Below, one piece after another: positions 52,764-60,898 of a stretch of DNA of 64,000 nt (position 1 is the stretch's first letter; each line of letters starts with the position of its first letter). This stretch comes from Pedobacter sp. SYP-B3415. GTDB taxonomy: Bacteria > Bacteroidota > Bacteroidia > Sphingobacteriales > Sphingobacteriaceae. A model generated the notes under the pieces. That model saw nothing but the letters and a program-made list of their open reading frames with translations, was not told the DNA's origin and did not search any database. Location of the stretch: NCBI RefSeq assembly GCF_004138205.1, contig NZ_RXNQ01000022.1:1-64000 (forward strand), written 5' to 3'. Position numbers and translations under genes: made by a program.

Positions 52764-53402
52764 ATGACATTTAAAGCGATAAAGACGGCAATCAGAACGG
52801 CATTGTATAAACCACTTAACCTGCTGACGCTTCAGAAGCACAGACGAACAATAAGAAACAGCACGGGAGAGATCAACGTGATCATTGGTTCGCATACTAC
52901 TAACTATCCAAATTGGCTGCCTACAAATATTGAACAGTTAAACCTGCTCAGTCAAAGCTCATTTGAGCATCTTTTTCAGGGAAAAAAGGCACGGCGTTTT
53001 CTTGCCGAGCATGTTTTCGAGCACCTAACATATGACGAGGGTGTCAAAGCGCTCCAAAACTGTTATGCCTACCTCGAAAAAGGCGGCCGGATCCGCATCG
53101 CAGTACCCGATGGCTTTCACTCAAATCCCGATTACATCAATATGGTGAAGCCCGGCGGCTATGGCGAAGGTGCGCATGACCATAAAATTCTGTATACCTA
53201 CCCGAAACTGACCAGTGCGCTGAAAGAAGCCGGCTTTGAGGTGACACTGCTGGAATATTATGATGAAAATCACGTTTTTCATTACAAAGACTGGAACAGT
53301 GAAGACGGCCATATACTCCGCTCACGACGTTTCGACAAACGGTTCAATGAACCTATAGCCTATTCATCGCTTATTGTTGACGGTATAAAAACAGCAAATT
53401 GA
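52764..53402 (+). CDS. COG4627-like predicted SAM methyltransferase
   Basis: 212 residues. NVIIGSHTTNYPNWLPTNIEQLNLL replaces the usual glycine-rich SAM loop. LAEHVFEHLTYDEGVKALQNCYAYLEKGGRIRIAVPDGF is the methyltransferase core of this group, followed by HDHKILYTYPKLTSALKEAGFEVTLLEYYD. These proteins are common in glycan loci and are presumed to methylate sugars, though the weakened SAM loop leaves catalysis uncertain. The stop overlaps the next start (TTGA). Confidence 0.8.
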   Translation: MTFKAIKTAIRTALYKPLNLLTLQKHRRTIRNSTGEINVIIGSHTTNYPNWLPTNIEQLNLLSQSSFEHLFQGKKARRFLAEHVFEHLTYDEGVKALQNCYAYLEKGGRIRIAVPDGFHSNPDYINMVKPGGYGEGAHDHKILYTYPKLTSALKEAGFEVTLLEYYDENHVFHYKDWNSEDGHILRSRRFDKRFNEPIAYSSLIVDGIKTAN

Positions 53403-54043
53403 AAAATACACTATCACCTTTAAGCCTGTTAAGTCCGACGAAATTAAAGGTTTTGCTTTCGCTCGGATTCAAGGGTTATCTTGCTGAAAAAGGCTGGTTT
53501 AAGGCTTACGAAACTAAGTCAGCTATAGATGAACACGGAGCTGCAATTCCCTGGGTTACCTACTCATTTATCGATTTTATTAAAACACGGATACGACCGG
53601 AACACCACATTTTTGAGTTCGGATCGGGAAATTCCACCATTTTTTACGCACGCAACGCGGCTTCGGTAACAGCGGTAGAGCACGACAAACCCTGGTTTGA
53701 AAAGTCTGCTGCCATCGGATTGAAAAATGCAGAGATCATCTATTGCGCGCTCGAAAACGACGGCGCCTATTGCAGAACCGCAACAACCACAGGTCGCAGG
53801 TTTAACCTCATCATTGTCGACGGCCGCGACCGTGTAAACTGCTGCAGACAGGCCGTTCAATCGCTTACTGAAGACGGTGTAATCGTTCTGGATGATTCCG
53901 AACGTGAGAAGTATGCTGCCGGAATAGAATTTCTGAAGGCACAGGGTTTTAAAGAGCTTCCGTTTAGCGGTATGGCACCCGGTGTGATTGTATCAAAGTG
54001 TACAACCGTCTTCTATAAAAGCAGCAACTGCCTGAATATTTAG
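53399..54043 (+). CDS. Class I SAM-dependent methyltransferase
   Basis: 214 residues. IFEFGSGNSTIFYARNAASVTAVEHDKPW (about 75-103) is the SAM-binding loop and acidic residue; FNLIIVDGRDRVNCCRQAV and GVIVLDDSEREKY follow. The frame starts with TTG at 53399, overlapping the previous stop as TTGA. No in-frame ATG exists before the SAM loop, so TTG is the likely start. It belongs with the two flanking methyltransferases in one operon. Confidence 0.83.
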   Translation: MKNTLSPLSLLSPTKLKVLLSLGFKGYLAEKGWFKAYETKSAIDEHGAAIPWVTYSFIDFIKTRIRPEHHIFEFGSGNSTIFYARNAASVTAVEHDKPWFEKSAAIGLKNAEIIYCALENDGAYCRTATTTGRRFNLIIVDGRDRVNCCRQAVQSLTEDGVIVLDDSEREKYAAGIEFLKAQGFKELPFSGMAPGVIVSKCTTVFYKSSNCLNI

Positions 54044-54054
54044 CAATACCCCCC

Positions 54055-54816
54055 ATGCTGAGCACCGATGTAAAAAAAGCATACGACGACTTCTACAGCA
54101 ATAATGATGAAGCGTGGCGCATGCTTGGTGCACGCCATAAGGCCGGCAATATTGTAGACGTATGCAAAGGTATCCGCCCTGAAAAGGTACTGGAGGTGGG
54201 CGCAGGCGATGGCAGCATTCTTCATTACCTGGACACCTGGAATTTTGCACCACAGCTTTATGCGCTGGAAATAGCCGACAGCGGTGTGGAAAAGATCCTG
54301 CGCCGCAAACTGAACCGGTTAAAAGATGCCCGTGCTTTTGATGGCTACACAATTCCTTACCCTGATAACCATTTTGATCTGTGTATCCTGGCACACGTAC
54401 TCGAACATGTGGAGCATGAGCGGCCGCTCTTACGCGAACTTAAACGCGTGTCAAAACATCTTTGTATCGAAGTTCCGCGAGATTACCGGTTCGATGTAGA
54501 TAAAAAGGTGAAACACTTTCTGGATTATGGACACATTAATGTTTATACGCCCAGCTCGCTTCGCTTCCTCCTGAAAACTGAAGGGTTTGAAATTATAGCC
54601 GACAAGACTTCGGTTGCTGCGCCTGAAATAATTTCATTTGCACGCTTTCAAATACTGAAGCAGCCGAATACACTGTTGTCAAGGCTAAAAATATCGCTTG
54701 AATACCGGCTGAAGCTCCTCACGGGCAAGTTGTTGGGAAGAAAAAAGCAGGAGGCCTTTGCAAACGCCTACACCGTTCTGACAACCAAATCTGCGCAAAA
54801 CCTAAAAATATTTTAA
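54055..54816 (+). CDS. Class I SAM-dependent methyltransferase
   Basis: 253 residues. VLEVGAGDGSILHYL (about 45-59) binds SAM; IPYPDNHFDLCILAHVLEHVEHERPLLRELKRVSKHLCIEVPRDYR is the Methyltransf_11 core. DYGHINVYTPSSLRFLLKTEGFEI resembles methyltransferases of capsule and O-antigen loci. A basic, amphipathic C-terminal tail (SLEYRLKLLTGKLLGRKKQ) may touch the membrane. It lies 11 bases after the previous gene. Confidence 0.87.
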   Translation: MLSTDVKKAYDDFYSNNDEAWRMLGARHKAGNIVDVCKGIRPEKVLEVGAGDGSILHYLDTWNFAPQLYALEIADSGVEKILRRKLNRLKDARAFDGYTIPYPDNHFDLCILAHVLEHVEHERPLLRELKRVSKHLCIEVPRDYRFDVDKKVKHFLDYGHINVYTPSSLRFLLKTEGFEIIADKTSVAAPEIISFARFQILKQPNTLLSRLKISLEYRLKLLTGKLLGRKKQEAFANAYTVLTTKSAQNLKIF

Positions 54817-54870
54817 GAAACACCGCTTCCGGCCCTTGTAGCCCGATTTTTGAAGCACGCCCAACCAGTC

Positions 54871-55770
54871 ATGCAAAATCCTGCCCCAATAGCACTTTTC
54901 GTTTATAACCGTCCGGTGCATACCGCACGCACGCTCAAATTCCTGCAGCAAAATTCGCTGGCAGAAGAGAGCCGGCTATTTATATTTTCTGATGGACCAA
55001 AAAGTCCTGCCGATAACGAGAAAGTAGCGGAAGTTCGTGAGATCATAAAGGCAGCAGAAGGCTTCAGGTCTGTACAGGTCGTGCTTCGTAAGGAAAATAT
55101 GGGACTTGCGCGCTCGGTCATTTCGGGCGTTACCGAACTTTGCGAGAAATACGGACAAGTGATCGTTTTTGAAGACGACCTGGTCAGCTCGCCGCACACC
55201 TTAGTGTATTTTAATGAAGCACTGAGCCGGTACCGGAACGAAGATAAGGTCATGCATGTGGGCGCTTATATGTATCCCCTCGGACAGGGAGATTTACCTC
55301 AAACCTTTTTTTACCGCGCAGCGACCAGCTGGGGCTGGGCAACCTGGAAGCGGGCGTGGGATTATTTTGAGCCGGATATCGACAAACTTATTCCCCGGTT
55401 TGACGCCGCAAAACGAAATGCTTTTTCTATCGAGCATAGCATGAATTTCTGGAAGCAGATGAAAGACTTCAAACGGGGAAAAAATAATTCCTGGGCAATA
55501 CGGTGGTATGCTTCGATCTTTTTGCGCGGCGGACTCACGCTGAATCCCTCGCAATCGCTGGTTAACAACATCGGGCACGACGGCTCCGGTATCCATTCGG
55601 GCATGAATGACATTTATAATGTGGTGATCAATCCAAAACCGATCAGCTCATTTCCGGAAAACATCGAAGAAAATGAAGCCGCTTACCGGCAAATCAGGCA
55701 CTTTCTGAAACACCGTAAGGGAAACCTTTGGCAGCGCCTGGTACGGTTTATTAAAGAAAAAACGGCTTAA
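54871..55770 (+). CDS. GT2-like glycosyltransferase
   Basis: 299 residues from the ATG at 54871; a TTG at 54850 would add seven residues. APIALFVYNRPVHTARTLKFL is the N-terminal strand. LFIFSDGPKSPADNEKV and GQVIVFEDDLVSSPHTLVYFNEAL hold the acidic metal motif. FFYRAATSWGWATWKRAWDYF is a hallmark of the GNT-I-like GT2 proteins in bacterial glycan loci. It ends in a 4-base palindromic overlap with the convergent rhomboid gene. Donor unknown. Confidence 0.87.
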   Translation: MQNPAPIALFVYNRPVHTARTLKFLQQNSLAEESRLFIFSDGPKSPADNEKVAEVREIIKAAEGFRSVQVVLRKENMGLARSVISGVTELCEKYGQVIVFEDDLVSSPHTLVYFNEALSRYRNEDKVMHVGAYMYPLGQGDLPQTFFYRAATSWGWATWKRAWDYFEPDIDKLIPRFDAAKRNAFSIEHSMNFWKQMKDFKRGKNNSWAIRWYASIFLRGGLTLNPSQSLVNNIGHDGSGIHSGMNDIYNVVINPKPISSFPENIEENEAAYRQIRHFLKHRKGNLWQRLVRFIKEKTA

Positions 55771-57296
55771 TCCTGAATCTTTCCAAGCTCTGTACCGGCG
55801 TCGTAACGCAGCTGATTGATCTCCTGGAACAGGCGATTGATTTCGCCCCGGTAAGCAGCAGATTCTGAAGCAGCTTCCTTATACAGCAGCTCACTTGCAC
55901 GGAGCGCCCGCGGTGTAATCGCCGTGAATAAACGGCATGTCACTGCAGTAGTTTTGTTCAGCGTAAGACGGTTCATTTCAGCAACAATACGAGTATTCTT
56001 CTGCCAGGCCTCAATACCGTTTTCCCGGATTAGCCTGAGCCTTTCGGCCCGGTCCATATCTGCCGCAGGCCGGTATAGCCGGTTAAAGCTTCTGATGTTC
56101 TCTGTAAATACAATCGAAAGTTTTCTGAATTCGGCCGTATCGTACTTAGGAACCTTCACATACATCAGGGCAATAAAGGAAATGGCCAGGAAGGCTACAA
56201 GTGTATACCTTAGCCCTAACTTCATGGCACCGGTAAGTCGCGCGCGTTCATCAAGCAGGTATGAAAAAATAAAGCCGCTTATAAACCCGCCGAAATGTGC
56301 TGCATTATCCACCTGGTGCGAACGCAGGCCGTTCAACAGCATAAAGGCACAGACAATCGCCGTACTGATCAGCAGCGCCTGGTTTGCATGCTTTTCAAAA
56401 GCCTTGTTTAGAATCAGGGCCAGGAAAGCGCCGAACATGCCCATGATGGAACCAGATGCACCAAGCATGAAAATATGTTCATGGTCAGCCACACTAACCA
56501 TGCCTCCACAAATGCCGCTAAGAAGGAAAATGATCAGGAAACGGATGCTTCCCATTTTGTTTTCAGCCATCAGCCCCGTATAAGACAGGGCGAACATATT
56601 CAGAAACAAATGCCAAATGCCAACATGCAGAAACTGGTATGTTACCAGCCGCCAGACCTGGCCGGCCAGCACCAGCTCTCGGTTGTTGGCGCCGAGCTGC
56701 AGATAAAACCACTTGATCTTTTCAGGAAACAAATGCATGTTCGGATCCTGCTGCAGCCTGTAGAGGAGCAACAGGAAACTGACACCAAAACAAAGTGTAT
56801 TAAGAATAATCAGAACCGGTGTTACAACGTATCCGCGTTGCGGCACAAAGAGCTGCAACACGTTTTTAATCCTGTTTTTTACGCGAAGGGGTGCCTGCTC
56901 AAAATAATCCGGATCCTGTGTGGACGCATGCTCCCGGAACTGCCTGATGTGTTCGTCCCAATCTGCGCAAAGGTGAAATTCTGCATATTCAAAATCTTCA
57001 AAAAACCGGCGCAGGTTCGCCTCATTTTTTCCGTAGTCGTTAAAAAGCATCTGCACCCCGATGCATTCACTTTTTATAACTGCAAAATTTCCATAAATGC
57101 GAACTGATATCTCTTCGCTGTACGATTGCCAGGACAGCCCGGTATAGGCGATCAGTCCTGAAGAAGAAAGATAGCTGATTTTCCAGCCAAGATTTTCCGC
57201 TGCCATTTTCGCAACGAGGAGATAGCGTTCAGGAGAAAAATCACCGAGCGGTACATATTTCTCTGTTTTTGGGGAGTACCCCCACTTTACGTTCAT
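55767..57296 (-). CDS. Rhomboid family intramembrane serine protease with large N- and C-terminal extensions
   Basis: 509 residues. Catalytic residues are complete: S281 in GASGS, H334 in NAAHFGG, and the oxyanion H229/N233 in HLFLNMF. The core spans about 155-352. A soluble N-terminal domain of about 150 residues precedes it. A C-terminal helix (about 365-380) is followed by about 120 helical polar residues. Typical bacterial rhomboids are 200-300 residues. The start ATG overlaps the stop of the methyltransferase by four bases (ATGA). It lies convergent to the glycan genes; a link with glycan-decorated or surface proteins is speculative. Confidence 0.92.
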   Translation of the reverse strand: MNVKWGYSPKTEKYVPLGDFSPERYLLVAKMAAENLGWKISYLSSSGLIAYTGLSWQSYSEEISVRIYGNFAVIKSECIGVQMLFNDYGKNEANLRRFFEDFEYAEFHLCADWDEHIRQFREHASTQDPDYFEQAPLRVKNRIKNVLQLFVPQRGYVVTPVLIILNTLCFGVSFLLLLYRLQQDPNMHLFPEKIKWFYLQLGANNRELVLAGQVWRLVTYQFLHVGIWHLFLNMFALSYTGLMAENKMGSIRFLIIFLLSGICGGMVSVADHEHIFMLGASGSIMGMFGAFLALILNKAFEKHANQALLISTAIVCAFMLLNGLRSHQVDNAAHFGGFISGFIFSYLLDERARLTGAMKLGLRYTLVAFLAISFIALMYVKVPKYDTAEFRKLSIVFTENIRSFNRLYRPAADMDRAERLRLIRENGIEAWQKNTRIVAEMNRLTLNKTTAVTCRLFTAITPRALRASELLYKEAASESAAYRGEINRLFQEINQLRYDAGTELGKIQD

Positions 57297-58048
57297 TCAG
57301 ATGGCTTTTGAGCCACTAAAATAATGTATGGCGACAGCTTTTTTGATTCGAAGGGAAATATTTTTGTCAGCACTTTACCCGATACCCAGGTAAGCTTCTT
57401 CAGCATCCTGGCAAAAAGCGGTTTTTCATGCTCTCCTTCAAACCAGATACTGAATTTGCCAAAATAAGACGACTGGACATTTTTAAGACCGGCCTCATGA
57501 CAGACGCTGGCCAGCAAATTAGGATCCATGCTGTTGAGGTTGTGTTTATCAAAATTCGGCTTATCGAATGTCTTCTGGAACCAGCCGTTCAGGGCATGAA
57601 AATTTGGGAGTGTGATAAACAAAGTACCGCCCGGTTTAAGAAACGCAATGTGTCTTCTTATGATATCGGCAGTATCGTTAAAGTGCTCAATCAGACCGCA
57701 GCTTAAAACCAGATCATACTGTGCTTCTGGCTGGTATTGAAAAAGGTCGGTTTCAATTATTTTGATATCCGTATCGGCCAGGTTGTTTACGGTAAGCAGA
57801 TCATGCACGATTGGCTGGTGCACAAAATAATCAAGCAGCGTTACGTCCACCCCGGCGTACTTCCTTAGAAAAACGGCATAATACCCGGGAAATCCGCCCA
57901 ATTCTATCGCCGATCTGATCTCACGACCGGTTATAAGATTTTTTAGCTGCCTGTGAAAAAGATATTTTTCCGGAATCGGCATGGCCAGGCCGGTTTTGCG
58001 CTCCCAATAGTCTACCCAAAATTTTCTGTCGGTCAGCAGATTGCTCAT
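57293..58048 (-). CDS. Class I SAM-dependent methyltransferase
   Basis: 251 residues. SAIELGGFPGYYAVFLRKYAGVDVTLLDYF (about 41-70) is the SAM-binding part with Phe-Pro in place of the usual Gly-x-Gly. YDLVLSCGLIEHFNDTADIIRRHIAFLKPGGTLFITLPNF is the core. It is divergent from the GT4 gene at 58128 across 79 bases and co-translated with the rhomboid protease. Its ATG follows TTTCTTTG (one mismatch from a -7 element) by 7 bases. Confidence 0.85.
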   Translation of the reverse strand: MSNLLTDRKFWVDYWERKTGLAMPIPEKYLFHRQLKNLITGREIRSAIELGGFPGYYAVFLRKYAGVDVTLLDYFVHQPIVHDLLTVNNLADTDIKIIETDLFQYQPEAQYDLVLSCGLIEHFNDTADIIRRHIAFLKPGGTLFITLPNFHALNGWFQKTFDKPNFDKHNLNSMDPNLLASVCHEAGLKNVQSSYFGKFSIWFEGEHEKPLFARMLKKLTWVSGKVLTKIFPFESKKLSPYIILVAQKPSE

Positions 58049-58113
58049 GCCTGCAAAGAAAGCAATTTTTTACAGTATAGCCCGGGCGGCTATGCACTCT
58101 AGCGCATAAAATG

Positions 58114-58121
58114 TATTTTTG
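58114..58121 (+). promoter_or_regulatory. -7 promoter element at the start of the GT4 gene
   Basis: TATTTTTG, full match to TAnnTTTG, ending 6 bases before the TTG at 58128. If used, it makes the TTG at 58119 impossible as a start and gives a leaderless or near-leaderless transcript. Confidence 0.4.
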
Positions 58122-58127
58122 GAAGGT

Positions 58128-59426
58128 TTGAAAATTGTACACTTAAACACTTATGACGGAAACGGCGGTGCCGGCCGGGCCTGCCTGCGGCTTAATTCGG
58201 CGTTAAACAACCTGTCTGTGACCGGGCAACCGGCTGCCGCCGGAATAGAATCAAAAGTGCTTGCTTATTTCAAATTTGGTCATGATGAACAGATCGGGAC
58301 TTTTACACCGACTATCATGTCGCGCGGTCGCGCCGCTGCACAAATTCTTGCAGAACGTTATTGTTCCAAATACCTGACGCGCTCAGTCAAAACACCTTTT
58401 TCGCTGCAGTGGTTCGGCCAGGACGTGACAAGCCATCCCGATGTCAGGTCTGCAGACATCATTCATCTGCATTGGATCAACCACGGTTTTCTGACCCCCC
58501 GGTTTATTGCTGCCTTAGCGAAACTTGAAAAGCCGGTGGTCTGGACGTTTCATGACAGCAATGCATTTACGGGCGGCTGCCATGTCCGGTACGACTGTGA
58601 GCATTACCACCGCAGTTGCGGCGATTGTCCCTTACTAAAGTTCAGTGGAAAGAACGACCAGTCGCACCAGAACTGGGTCAGGAAACAAAAAGCGTACTCC
58701 AGGCTTGATTTCGAGATCATTGCGCCCAGCCGCTGGATGCAGGAATCGGTACGTTTCAGCAGTTTGCTTGGCGCAAGAAATACACGGGTCATTCCAAACA
58801 CGATTGAAACCGCTGTATTTAAGCCTTACGTTCAGCAGGAAGCGAAATCCATTCTCAATATAGCCCCGGAAAAGTTTGTGCTTATGAGCGGCTTTATGCC
58901 TTCTAAAAATGATAAGCACAAAGGGACCCCTTACCTTGTAGATGCATTGCACCAACTTGCAGCCCGGCCGGGTATTGATCCGGAAAACTTTGAACTGATC
59001 ATTTTTGGAAATAAAGAAAATACCGACCTTCCCGAATTTCCCTTTCATACCACGTTTTTAGGAACGGTAAATAACGATGCACACCTGGCCAAGTGTTACT
59101 CGGCCGCCGATGCATTTATCAGTCCAAGTCTGGAAGACAACCTGCCGAACACAGTTATGGAAAGCCTTTCGTGTGGCACACCGGTCGTCGCATTTACTAC
59201 CGGCGGCATACCAGATATGGTTACGCACGGCGAAAACGGATTCCTGGCTCCGTATTGCTCGGCAGCCGGCCTGGCCGACGGACTGGAGTGGCTCTATCTA
59301 CACCCCGACCGCGACCTGATACGAAAAGAGGCACGGCGCTCAGTAATTAACCGTTTTTCAGAGTCGATTATCGCCGCAAGACACCTCGAGTTATACGAAT
59401 CTTTAGTAAATTTACGGCAAAGATAA
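58128..59426 (+). CDS. GT4 (GT-B fold) glycosyltransferase
   Basis: 432 residues from the TTG at 58128 (KIVHLNTYDGNGGAGRACLRL); the frame also opens with a TTG at 58119, and no ATG is in frame nearby. DIIHLHWINHGFL and VWTFHDSNAFTGGCHVRYDCEHYHRSCGDCPLL (with a Cys cluster) are followed by IIAPSRWMQES, IPNTIETAVF and the E-x7-E site SPSLEDNLPNTVMESLSCGTPVVAFTTGG. This Cys-containing subgroup is common in Bacteroidota and Cyanobacteria. It is followed after 6 bases by a GT2 gene, the same order as at 15040-16272. Confidence 0.9.
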   Translation: MKIVHLNTYDGNGGAGRACLRLNSALNNLSVTGQPAAAGIESKVLAYFKFGHDEQIGTFTPTIMSRGRAAAQILAERYCSKYLTRSVKTPFSLQWFGQDVTSHPDVRSADIIHLHWINHGFLTPRFIAALAKLEKPVVWTFHDSNAFTGGCHVRYDCEHYHRSCGDCPLLKFSGKNDQSHQNWVRKQKAYSRLDFEIIAPSRWMQESVRFSSLLGARNTRVIPNTIETAVFKPYVQQEAKSILNIAPEKFVLMSGFMPSKNDKHKGTPYLVDALHQLAARPGIDPENFELIIFGNKENTDLPEFPFHTTFLGTVNNDAHLAKCYSAADAFISPSLEDNLPNTVMESLSCGTPVVAFTTGGIPDMVTHGENGFLAPYCSAAGLADGLEWLYLHPDRDLIRKEARRSVINRFSESIIAARHLELYESLVNLRQR

Positions 59427-59432
59427 TTTCGT

Positions 59433-60182
59433 ATGCAGCCAAAGCTTAGTGTCATTACTGTTGTTTATGACAATGTACAGGACATTGAGCGTACCATGCT
59501 GTCTGTTCTCAACCAGACCTATCCGAATATTGAGTACATCATTATTGATGGCGATTCAAATGACGGAACGGCAGAAGTCATAAAAAAATACGAAGATCGC
59601 CTGGCTCATTTTGTTTCTGAACCTGATCGCGGCATTTATGATGCGATGAACAAAGGTTTATCCCTTGCTACCGGCGATTATGTATTGTTCATGAACTCAG
59701 GCGATGAACTGTACGAACCGCAAACGGTTACCGAAGTTTTTGAAGCTTCGCCTTCGGCGGATATCTATTATGGCGAAACGGAAATGTATGACCGGAACTG
59801 GAATAGCCTTGGTCAGCGCCGGCACGAAGCTCCGGAACATTTTAACTGGGAGAGTTTCCGGTATGGTATGAGCGTAAGTCACCAGGCCATTTATATCCGG
59901 CGCAGCCTGACCGGTCCGTACGACCTGCGCTATAAATACAGCGCCGACATTGACTGGATCATCAGGGCCGCCAAAAAAGCCTCCAGTATTGTAAATGTGC
60001 ACATGTACGTAGCTAAATACCTTGTTGGCGGTATGTCGAAAAAGAAACACCTTGCAAGCCTGCGTGAGCGTTTTGCCATTTTTACAAAGTATTACGGACT
60101 CATTCCGAATATCCTGAGTCATGGCGTGATCGCCATTAACCTGGCCTGGTATTTTGTGCGCCACAGGCGTACAAACGATTAG
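59433..60182 (+). CDS. GT2 glycosyltransferase of the RGIYDAMNKG type
   Basis: 249 residues. LSVITVVYDNVQDIERTMLSVL, YIIIDGDSNDGTAEVI, EPDRGIYDAMNKGLSLATGDYVLFMNSGDELYEP and SADIDWIIRAAKKASS define the subfamily. It is a close relative of the protein at 14313. It follows the GT4 gene by 6 bases. No terminator is seen in the 96 bases downstream before the DJ-1-like gene. Confidence 0.9.
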   Translation: MQPKLSVITVVYDNVQDIERTMLSVLNQTYPNIEYIIIDGDSNDGTAEVIKKYEDRLAHFVSEPDRGIYDAMNKGLSLATGDYVLFMNSGDELYEPQTVTEVFEASPSADIYYGETEMYDRNWNSLGQRRHEAPEHFNWESFRYGMSVSHQAIYIRRSLTGPYDLRYKYSADIDWIIRAAKKASSIVNVHMYVAKYLVGGMSKKKHLASLRERFAIFTKYYGLIPNILSHGVIAINLAWYFVRHRRTND

Positions 60183-60278
60183 CACTCTTGTCATTTCTGA
60201 GATTCCCAAAAACAATCCATTTTTCCAGATGTAGTTTATTTGTCTGTAAGACAACTATTAAATATTAAATATAAAATC

Positions 60279-60839
60279 ATGGGAAAACTGAATAACCGCA
60301 CCATTGCTGTATTATCTGAAAATGGCTTTGAAGAATCTGAACTGACCAGTCCTGTAGAACGCCTGAAAGAAGAGGGCGCTACCGTACACATCATTTCGTC
60401 AAAAAGCGGAACCATCCGCGCCATGAAAGATCATGAGTGGAGTATTGAAGTTGATGTAGATAAAACGGTAGACAGCGTGAACTCATCAGATTATGATGGT
60501 CTGTTGTTGCCGGGCGGCGTGATCAATCCGGATGCCTTGCGTATCAATGAAGATGCGCTCACATTCGTAAAGGGGTTCTTTGAAGAAGGAAAACCGGTTG
60601 CAGCCATCTGTCACGGGCCTCAGACGCTGATCAATGCAGAAGTAGTTTCAGGCCGCAAGCTTACCTCATACCCTTCCGTAAAGAAAGACCTGGTCAATGC
60701 AGGCGCGAACTGGGTAGATGAGGAAGTTGTGGTAGATCAGGGACTTGTAACCAGTCGTAACCCTGATGACCTTCCGGCTTTTAACGATAAAATTGTTGAA
60801 GAATTTGCCGAAGGCGTACACGATGGTCAGCATGCCTAA
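60279..60839 (+). CDS. DJ-1/PfpI family protein (YhbO/PfpI-like)
   Basis: 186 residues from the ATG at 60279; the frame reaches 60240. TIAVLSENGFEESELTSPVERLKEEGATVHII is the N-terminal strand with the conserved Glu. YDGLLLPGGVINPDALR and AAICHGPQTLINA carry the nucleophile Cys-His. Members act as protein or nucleotide deglycases, stress proteins or proteases; the bacterial YhbO/YajL line is the nearest guess. A good terminator follows 20 bases after the stop. Confidence 0.93.
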   Translation: MGKLNNRTIAVLSENGFEESELTSPVERLKEEGATVHIISSKSGTIRAMKDHEWSIEVDVDKTVDSVNSSDYDGLLLPGGVINPDALRINEDALTFVKGFFEEGKPVAAICHGPQTLINAEVVSGRKLTSYPSVKKDLVNAGANWVDEEVVVDQGLVTSRNPDDLPAFNDKIVEEFAEGVHDGQHA

Positions 60840-60858
60840 CAAATCATAGGTTCGAGAG

Positions 60859-60898
60859 AGGTCCTGATGCTGCGGCATTGCAGGGCCTTTCCTTTTTT
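60859..60898 (+). terminator. Intrinsic terminator after the DJ-1-like gene
   Basis: Arms AGGTCCTG (60859-60866) and CAGGGCCT (60881-60888), with one G-T pair, and inner arms ATGC (60867-60870) and GCAT (60875-60878) form an interrupted stem followed by TTCCTTTTTT. It overlaps the last bases of the convergent gene ending at 60897. Confidence 0.75.
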
